A stretch of DNA of 11,386 nt from Ruminococcaceae bacterium UBA1438 (GTDB lineage: Bacteria; Bacillota; Clostridia; Oscillospirales; Acutalibacteraceae), in the NCBI GenBank assembly GCA_002329285.1, contig DCTO01000021.1:17603-28988 (forward strand), in the 5' to 3' direction. Below, in pieces: positions 6,992-11,386 of this stretch. Within the stretch, counting starts at the first letter, position 1, and the number at the start of each line of letters is the position of its first letter. Position numbers and translations under genes: made by a program. The notes below the pieces were generated by a model. The model made no database searches. It saw nothing but the letters and a program-made list of their open reading frames with translations, and was not told where the DNA came from.

Positions 6992-9211
6992 TTATACCCA
7001 TTTTTCTGTTTTGATGATTTCGCCCATTCCGTTTGCAAGGGTGGTGTCTGCAGAGCAATAATTCAAAACAGTGCCTTCCTTTACATAAATCGGCATTGTT
7101 TTCAGGTCGATTTTTCTCGTAATCCACTTTCCGTCTGATATAATTTTTTCCTTTGTGAAATAGTCAAACCAAACGCCTTTCGGCAGGTATAGTTCTCTGG
7201 TGTTTCCTTTACTCATAGGTTTGAGAACGGGAGCAATCAGAAGGCTGTCGCCGAAGAGGTATTCGTCGTCAATCGTTCTTACCGTTCTGTCCTCGGGATA
7301 CTCAAGATACAGCGCCCGCATCATCGGCAAGCCTGTTTTTGTGCATTTTTCCGCCTGCTCGTAAATATACGGCATCAGCGAGTAACGCAGCTTGTCGTAA
7401 TATCTGAAAATCTCAAGTGCTTCCTTCGAAAAGTTCCACGGCTCGCGGTGGGTGTGGTCGCCTACGCCATGACAGCGCGAGTGTGAAGAAAACAACCCCA
7501 TCTGCGCCCAGCGGATATACAGCTCGTCGCTCGGCAGACCGATAAAGCCGCCGATGTCGTGAGAGAAGAAAGGAATACCGCTCATGCCTACGGAAAGCGC
7601 ACCTCGCAGCGTTCCCGCAAGCGCCTCAAAGGTGCATTGACTGTCGCCGCCCCAATGAAGCGGAAAACGCTGACTGCCCGCCGTGCCGCTCCTTGCCCAG
7701 ACAATATTTTCCTTTGAGGCATTAAAAACGGTTGCGTTATAAACCAAGGTGTAAAGGTTGTGAAACAGCTTGCCGTCAACGCTGTGATAAATTCCGCCCT
7801 CGTCGGGTACGCCCTCGCCAAAATCTGTTTTAATAGCGCTTGCGCCGAGGTCGAAGAGTCCCTTGATTTTGTCGCTGTACCATTTGCGGGCGTCGGGATT
7901 TGTAAAGTCAATCGTTGTGTCGTCCGTCCAGCTGCCCTTACAGACCTCGGGCTGAATATACGGCTTGCCGTTCTTATCCGTCACAAGATACCCGTTTTCA
8001 AGCGCTTCGGCATAGTGCGTGTTATTCGCTCTTGGGGGAATAAAGTTATACTGCCAGAGCGATACCTTGAAGCCGTTTTCGTTCAGTCTCTTTATATGTT
8101 CCTTCGGGTTCGGGAAGCGTTCGGGAGAGAACTTCAAGTCGCAGTTCCAGTCCTCCGTAAACCACGCCGTGTCGAGATGAATAACATCACAGGGAACATC
8201 GTTTTCTCTCGCCTCGCTTGCAATCTGCTCTGCAATATCCCACGAGGTATAGCTGTTGCGGCTCATCCATAATCCAAACGACCACAGCGGCGGCAGCTTT
8301 GAATAGCCTGATAAATGGCAGTAGCCCCCCATAATCTCCTTCGGCGTTCTGCCCGCTATGACAAAGTAATCCATCTGACTGTCCTGCACGGCAAATTGAA
8401 CAGCACCCGTATCCTTCGTTGCAATCTGCCAGTCGGTTTTAGCGGCAGAATTGAGAAACAGCCCGTAACCCTTTGTGGAAAGGTAAAACGGAATGTTGAT
8501 ATAGGTGCGTTTGCAGGTGGAGCCAACGGCGTCCTTGTTGACAAAGTCAACCGTTCTGCCGTTACGGATAACGCTGTCAAAACGCTCGCCGAGACCGTAA
8601 ATGATTTCATCATTGTCAAGCGTTAGTGCTTCAAAGCAGGCGTATTCACCGTTTCTGTCGCTGACGGCGGTTTCATAAACATTGTCGGGCTTGAACTCAA
8701 TTCTCACCTGTGAGTAAAACTCCTTGCCATCCTTGTAATTTGCCTTTATCGCTCCCGTTTTTTCGTTAATATGTATTTCGATTTCATTTGTTGAAAGCGT
8801 GTTGTTTTCAAATGTAAAGTCAACCTTTTCACGCTCGGCAATCAGCATTTGCATATCCTTCGGCAGTTTTTCGTATGGATTCCTGATTTCCTTTTCATTT
8901 GAGAAAACGATTCTGAAAATACGGTCAGTCCAAAGCTCAATGTGCATATACAGGCGTTCAACCGTGGGCTCGCAAGGCTCGTAAAGATAAAGCTGTGTGG
9001 CGTGCGTATAGCACAGACTGCTCTGCTTCGCCTGAACCTTGAAAGTTATCATTATTCCGCTGTCGGTTGTTTCAACTGTTTCAATCTCCCTCAGCCTGTT
9101 CTGAACGGCGGGCGCAAGGCGAAAATCGTCAATCGTATTGGTGATACGCTCCTCACAAATTGCGGCAGTGCCGCCCGCAAACTGCGGATAATCCTTTTTG
9201 CTCGTTTCCAT
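6992..9211 (-). CDS. GH31 alpha-xylosidase/alpha-glucosidase, YicI-like
   Basis: This is a retaining GH31 glycosidase of the YicI-like subgroup, 739 residues, without signal peptide, so cytoplasmic. The N-terminal beta-sandwich (about 1-300) carries IIYGLGERFDSV (203-214). The barrel carries WSFGLWMSRNSY (310-321) and HLDTAWF (345-351). The nucleophile is Asp463 in IKTDFGE (460-466) and the acid/base is Asp523 in HWGGD (519-523), preceded by ARSGTAGSQRFP (506-517); FSHDIGGF (549-556) follows. KTDFGE with ARS...G.QRFP..WGGD is the pattern of E. coli YicI alpha-xylosidase, though relatives also cleave alpha-glucosides. The start is set at 9211, where AAGGAG (9223-9218) lies six bases upstream; an in-frame ATG at 9247 has no RBS and falls near the predicted transcription start. 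The gene is intact, opposite in strand to the other GH31 gene, and divergent from the AraC gene that probably controls it. Base composition looks richer in GC than the plus-strand operon. Confidence 0.92.
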   Translation of the reverse strand: METSKKDYPQFAGGTAAICEERITNTIDDFRLAPAVQNRLREIETVETTDSGIMITFKVQAKQSSLCYTHATQLYLYEPCEPTVERLYMHIELWTDRIFRIVFSNEKEIRNPYEKLPKDMQMLIAEREKVDFTFENNTLSTNEIEIHINEKTGAIKANYKDGKEFYSQVRIEFKPDNVYETAVSDRNGEYACFEALTLDNDEIIYGLGERFDSVIRNGRTVDFVNKDAVGSTCKRTYINIPFYLSTKGYGLFLNSAAKTDWQIATKDTGAVQFAVQDSQMDYFVIAGRTPKEIMGGYCHLSGYSKLPPLWSFGLWMSRNSYTSWDIAEQIASEARENDVPCDVIHLDTAWFTEDWNCDLKFSPERFPNPKEHIKRLNENGFKVSLWQYNFIPPRANNTHYAEALENGYLVTDKNGKPYIQPEVCKGSWTDDTTIDFTNPDARKWYSDKIKGLFDLGASAIKTDFGEGVPDEGGIYHSVDGKLFHNLYTLVYNATVFNASKENIVWARSGTAGSQRFPLHWGGDSQCTFEALAGTLRGALSVGMSGIPFFSHDIGGFIGLPSDELYIRWAQMGLFSSHSRCHGVGDHTHREPWNFSKEALEIFRYYDKLRYSLMPYIYEQAEKCTKTGLPMMRALYLEYPEDRTVRTIDDEYLFGDSLLIAPVLKPMSKGNTRELYLPKGVWFDYFTKEKIISDGKWITRKIDLKTMPIYVKEGTVLNYCSADTTLANGMGEIIKTEKWV

Positions 9212-9217
9212 AACATT

Positions 9218-9223
9218 CTCCTT
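9218..9223 (-). promoter_or_regulatory. RBS AAGGAG of the YicI-like GH31 gene
   Basis: On the minus strand AAGGAG reads from 9223 to 9218, six bases before ATG 9211. It selects this start over the in-frame ATG at 9247, shortening the protein by 12 residues. Confidence 0.8.
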
Positions 9224-9253
9224 ATAGAAATATTTTACTGTTACCATTTTAAG

Positions 9254-9281
9254 AATATCGCATAACGCCTTGAATTATCAA
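9254..9281 (-). promoter_or_regulatory. Predicted promoter of the YicI-like GH31 gene
   Basis: Read on the minus strand, TTGATA (9281-9276) and GATATT (9259-9254) are 16 bases apart. The -10 box is weak (4 of 6), as is usual for activated promoters. The start would lie near 9247, giving a leader of about 36 bases before ATG 9211. The -35 box directly abuts the -35 of the divergent AraC gene. Confidence 0.5.
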
Positions 9282-9282
9282 G
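9269..9282. promoter_or_regulatory. Palindrome at the centre of the divergent GH31-AraC promoters (candidate operator)
   Basis: CTTGA-ATTA-TCAAG is a perfect inverted repeat with five-base arms. It contains the -35 box of the AraC promoter on one strand and that of the GH31 promoter on the other. A protein bound here could control both. The symmetry may instead simply reflect two back-to-back TTGA boxes. Confidence 0.4.
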
Positions 9283-9298
9283 AAATATGTTATACAAT
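9270..9298 (+). promoter_or_regulatory. Predicted promoter of the AraC regulator gene
   Basis: TTGAAT (9270-9275) and TACAAT (9293-9298) are 17 bases apart, placing the transcription start near 9305. The in-frame ATG at 9287 would lie upstream of that start, which supports initiation at ATG 9329. Confidence 0.65.
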
Positions 9299-9328
9299 TA
9301 TAGTAATATTTTACGATTTGGTGATATT

Positions 9329-10099
9329 ATGCTCTTTGAAGAAAAGCACAGCAAAACGAATTACTACACAACACTTGAATACGACAATATCCTCTGCATT
9401 TCCCACTGCCAGAGTTCGTTTGAAATTCTTTTCGTAACCGAGGGATGTGTGGATACCGTTTTCAGCGACAGAAAAGTCAGGGTGAATGAAGGCGAATGTA
9501 TATGGGTTTTGCCTTACGAAATTCATCACTATGAAACGCCGGAAAACAGCAAGGTGTTCATTGCGATTTTTTCTGCGGATTACCTTACCGATTTTGCAAA
9601 AGCGGTTAAGGGAAAGGCGCTTAAAAATCCTGTTGTAAGTTTTAATAAAAATGATACAGTAGCGCTGAAGGGTACAGACTTGTTTTCAAAAAAAGCAGTC
9701 CTTTACAGGCTATGTGCGGCAGCTTTCAAAAACGGCACGGAAGAGAAAAACGGCAGTTTTGATAACGACACCGCCGCAAGAATTATGATATACATTCAAG
9801 AGCATTACAAAGAACAAATCACGCTCAGGGATATTGCCGAGGAGCTTGGCTACAGTTATTCCTATACCTCGGCATTGTTCAAAAGTATATTTAACAAGGG
9901 TATTTCGGATGTTATCAATGAACACCGTCTTGACTGTGCCAAAAAATTACTCAAAGAGAATACGCATACAATAACCGAAATTGCGGAGCTTTCAGGCTTT
10001 TCAACGATACGCAATTTCAACGCTGTATTTAAAAATGCATACAATATCTCGCCTTCGCAATACCAAAGTGATTGCACGAAAGGGCTTGAAAAGCAATAA
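9329..10099 (+). CDS. AraC-family transcriptional regulator with N-terminal cupin
   Basis: This is a 256-residue cytoplasmic DNA-binding regulator. The N-terminal part (about 1-85) looks like the AraC-type cupin ligand domain, with the typical FEILFVTEGC strand (31-40), a GECIWVLPYEIHHYE segment (55-69) and PENSKVF. The C-terminal AraC domain carries two helix-turn-helix motifs, at about 165-185 (LRDIAEELGYSYSYTSALFK) and 214-234 (ITEIAELSGFS then NFNAVFK), and ends with the usual ISPSQYQ (240-246). The linker contains a Cys-rich LYRLCAAAF helix. The start at ATG 9329 is preferred because the predicted transcription start is near 9305 and GGTG lies seven bases upstream; the longer frame from 9287 would begin inside the promoter. 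It is divergent from the YicI-like gene and probably controls that gene and itself, as is common for sugar-responsive AraC proteins next to glycosidases. The inducer is unknown. Confidence 0.9.
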   Translation: MLFEEKHSKTNYYTTLEYDNILCISHCQSSFEILFVTEGCVDTVFSDRKVRVNEGECIWVLPYEIHHYETPENSKVFIAIFSADYLTDFAKAVKGKALKNPVVSFNKNDTVALKGTDLFSKKAVLYRLCAAAFKNGTEEKNGSFDNDTAARIMIYIQEHYKEQITLRDIAEELGYSYSYTSALFKSIFNKGISDVINEHRLDCAKKLLKENTHTITEIAELSGFSTIRNFNAVFKNAYNISPSQYQSDCTKGLEKQ

Positions 10100-10132
10100 T
10101 AGGAGCCCTACAACTTTCGATTTGTTGAAATA

Positions 10133-10168
10133 ATAAAAAAAGGTTGATGAGAATTACTCATCAACCTT
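10133..10168 (-). terminator. Terminator of the alpha/beta hydrolase gene, also facing the AraC gene
   Basis: A 12-bp perfect stem (AAGGTTGATGAG at 10140-10151 with CTCATCAACCTT at 10157-10168) with a five-base loop is followed on the minus strand by seven T (10141-10135). It sits 28 bases past the hydrolase stop at 10197. On the plus strand the T run is poor, so AraC transcripts may end here less efficiently; no other terminator is seen for them. Confidence 0.88.
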
Positions 10169-10196
10169 CTATATAATATGCGCCCTTCCAGCCATT

Positions 10197-11162
10197 TCAT
10201 TGTTTATTAAATATTCTTTCGGCAAATTCAAAGATATCCTTTTCATATTGCTCAGGATATTTGAAGTGAGACTGAACATGACGCGCCTCATCATAAACGA
10301 TAAGCTTTTTATCCTCGCTTCCGCAAGCATCAAAGCATTTCTGCACCATTTCAGTGGGAACAAAATTATCCCTGCCGCCATGAATGAATAAAGCCGGAAG
10401 CTTTGTATTTTTAAGAGCCTCTCTTGAATCAGATGCTTTAATATCCAAATCAAGAAATGCCTTTGTGAGAACGCCGAGGCTGTTAATAACAGGCTTTGAA
10501 GGGATCTTAACAACTGATTTCATCAGATAATTAAGCTCATCATAGCAGGTTGTGAAGCCGCAATCCTCAATGAAGCCGACAACATTCGGAGTTAAGTCCT
10601 GATCTGAAGCCTGCATAATTGTTGCAGCGCCCATCGAAGTGCCGTAAAGAATAATCTTTCCGTTCGGGAAATAGGAATTAACGCATTCAATCCACTTAAT
10701 AAGCTCGTTCTTTTCTAAAATGCCAAAGCCGGTGAACTTGCCCTCGTGGCCGCCAAAATGGCGATGATTAACAAGGAAGCAGTTATAGCCGGCATTGAGA
10801 ATAGGCTCAACCATTGCCGCAAAGGCAAAATCACTGTTTGTGTTATAACCGTGAACGCAAACAAAAGTGTTTTCGGTTTTATTTTCATTTATATAGAAAT
10901 AACCGGGAAGCGTTAATCCATCATCGGTTGTTATGCTCACCTCTTCGGGATGAAAGTTTTTCTTAAGCCTTATAATTGCGTCATCGGTTTCTTTGGTTGC
11001 CTCAACAATATCATCATCATAGAATCTGCCGGGCTGGGGGTTTTCCCTGTCACTCTTTGGCGGATCAACAAAAACCTTATACATCAAAACAGAAATTCCT
11101 GAAAACCAAGCAACAAGCAATGCAGTTAAAACAGAAGCAAATAGCCAAGGAACTTTTTTCAT
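10197..11162 (-). CDS. Membrane-anchored alpha/beta hydrolase (serine hydrolase)
   Basis: This 321-residue protein has an N-terminal hydrophobic helix (about 5-31, after MKK), probably an uncleaved signal anchor that places the hydrolase domain outside the membrane. The domain has HG (104-105) at the oxyanion-hole strand, the nucleophile elbow GTSMG (174-178) with Ser176, Asp265 in HGGRD (261-265) and His295 in ARHVQS (293-298), so a complete triad is visible. The organisation resembles Bacillus YqkD and other Bem46-like hydrolases of unknown substrate. The start at 11162 is chosen because GGGAG (11175-11171) lies eight bases upstream; a longer in-frame ATG at 11219 falls within the -35 box. 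It is monocistronic, with its own promoter and terminator, and nothing ties it to the sugar genes except position. Esterase, thioesterase or lipase activity are all possible. Confidence 0.88.
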   Translation of the reverse strand: MKKVPWLFASVLTALLVAWFSGISVLMYKVFVDPPKSDRENPQPGRFYDDDIVEATKETDDAIIRLKKNFHPEEVSITTDDGLTLPGYFYINENKTENTFVCVHGYNTNSDFAFAAMVEPILNAGYNCFLVNHRHFGGHEGKFTGFGILEKNELIKWIECVNSYFPNGKIILYGTSMGAATIMQASDQDLTPNVVGFIEDCGFTTCYDELNYLMKSVVKIPSKPVINSLGVLTKAFLDLDIKASDSREALKNTKLPALFIHGGRDNFVPTEMVQKCFDACGSEDKKLIVYDEARHVQSHFKYPEQYEKDIFEFAERIFNKQ

Positions 11163-11170
11163 TTTAACAT

Positions 11171-11175
11171 CTCCC
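11171..11175 (-). promoter_or_regulatory. RBS GGGAG of the alpha/beta hydrolase gene
   Basis: On the minus strand GGGAG reads from 11175 to 11171, eight bases before ATG 11162. It supports the shorter start that begins with MKKVPWLF, an ordinary signal-anchor sequence. Confidence 0.75.
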
Positions 11176-11190
11176 AAAAATTTTTTAATT

Positions 11191-11219
11191 ATTATATCAC
11201 AAATTATTATGATATTCAA
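11191..11219 (-). promoter_or_regulatory. Predicted promoter of the alpha/beta hydrolase gene
   Basis: On the minus strand TTGAAT (11219-11214) and a perfect TATAAT (11196-11191) are 17 bases apart, and TGA just before the -10 makes an extended -10. The transcription start would be near 11184. This is the strongest promoter match in the window. Confidence 0.8.
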
Positions 11220-11255
11220 GATTTAAATATTATAATGATAATAATATAAGCAGTG

Positions 11256-11284
11256 TTGATTTTTTATTGAAAAATAATTATAAT
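11256..11284 (+). promoter_or_regulatory. Predicted promoter of the right-edge oxidoreductase gene
   Basis: TTGATT (11256-11261) and TATAAT (11279-11284) are 17 bases apart. The start would fall near 11291, leaving only about 12 leader bases, with the GGAG (11292-11295) at the very 5' end. Another TATAAT at 11231-11236 without a good -35 could give a longer leader. The region is very AT-rich, so chance matches are likely. Confidence 0.45.
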
Positions 11285-11303
11285 ATTTTTCGGAGATGAT
11301 ATA

Positions 11304-11386
11304 ATGTCCAAAAAAATAATTGTTGCCGGAGGCGGTCACGGCGGAATTGCCACTGCCGCAATTCTTGCAAGAGCCGGCTTTGACGG
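11304..11386 (+). CDS. FAD/NAD(P)-binding oxidoreductase, N-terminal fragment (runs off right edge)
   Basis: The first 27 codons from ATG 11304 encode MSKK, a beta strand, and a dinucleotide-binding loop (GGGHGGIATA, residues 9-18), followed by a helix ending in ARAGFD. The GxGxxG-type Rossmann motif at the extreme N-terminus is typical of FAD-dependent oxidoreductases of the phytoene-desaturase or amine-oxidase kind, and also of some NAD(P)-dependent opine or 2-dehydropantoate reductase-like enzymes. A His takes the usual second-to-third position in GGGHGG. GGAG at 11292-11295, eight bases upstream, supports the start. The fragment is too short to choose a family. Confidence 0.7.
   Translation, partial: MSKKIIVAGGGHGGIATAAILARAGFD

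Noticed and set aside
7760..8272. A 170-codon open frame on the plus strand inside the YicI-like gene.
   Set aside because: It lies wholly antisense to a well-supported enzyme gene, has no RBS or family resemblance, and is a shadow of codon use in the real frame.
9287..9328. An upstream in-frame ATG for the AraC protein, adding 14 residues.
   Set aside because: It lies between the predicted -35 and -10 boxes and has no RBS; ATG 9329 is downstream of the predicted transcription start.
11163..11219. A longer N-terminus (19 extra residues) for the alpha/beta hydrolase.
   Set aside because: The ATG falls in the -35 box of a near-consensus promoter, while ATG 11162 has a good RBS and a typical signal-anchor sequence.
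1..11386. CRISPR arrays, tRNA or rRNA genes, insertion sequences, toxin-antitoxin or phage-defence modules.
   Set aside because: No repeated spaced units, cloverleaf-like segments, transposase or defence-type motifs were seen on either strand; all sizeable genes fit metabolic, transport or regulatory families.

Overview
The window looks like a chromosomal stretch from an anaerobic, fairly low-GC Firmicute, probably an uncultured clostridial or Oscillospiraceae-like gut bacterium. The reasons are AT-rich spacers, strong AGGAG-type ribosome binding sites, sigma-A-like TTGnnn-N17-TATAAT promoters, hairpin plus T-run terminators, and protein families typical of gut clostridia. Assignment to a genus is not possible from the sequence alone.

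Layout. (1) Bases 1-481 hold the 3' end of a Gfo/Idh/MocA-family sugar or polyol dehydrogenase, closed by a clear terminator at 501-532. (2) A plus-strand unit follows from a promoter at 538-566: a type-B carboxylesterase (600-1934), an abutting GH31 alpha-glycosidase (1935-4228) and an EamA-type transporter (4243-5157). A second promoter then precedes a GPH/MelB-like MFS sugar symporter (5227-6889). The unit ends at a GC-rich hairpin (6964-6990) shared with the convergent neighbour. (3) On the minus strand is a second GH31 enzyme of a different subgroup (9211-6992, alpha-xylosidase/YicI-like). It is divergent from an AraC-family regulator (9329-10099), and the 117-base gap between them holds overlapping promoter boxes and a small palindrome. 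(4) A membrane-anchored alpha/beta hydrolase lies on the minus strand (11162-10197) with its own promoter and terminator. Divergent from it is the first 27 codons of a Rossmann-fold dinucleotide-binding oxidoreductase that runs off the right edge.

Working model (inference): this is a small oligosaccharide-use locus. The MFS protein imports an alpha-linked oligosaccharide, the esterase strips acyl groups, the two cytoplasmic GH31 enzymes remove alpha-glucosyl and possibly alpha-xylosyl units, the Gfo/Idh enzyme oxidises or epimerises a product sugar, and the AraC regulator responds to a sugar signal. The real substrate cannot be read from sequence.

The most notable observation is that two plus-strand genes are each disrupted by what looks like a one-base indel. 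The GH31 gene lacks one base near 4067-4069, so its true C-terminus continues in another frame to 4228. The MFS gene has one base too many in an A8 run at 5241-5248, which separates its good RBS and ATG (5227) from the body of the protein. These may be sequencing or assembly errors, early decay, or, for the A8 run, slippage-based switching. I saw no CRISPR array, transposon, tRNA, rRNA or phage gene, and no clear sign of a wholly new system.
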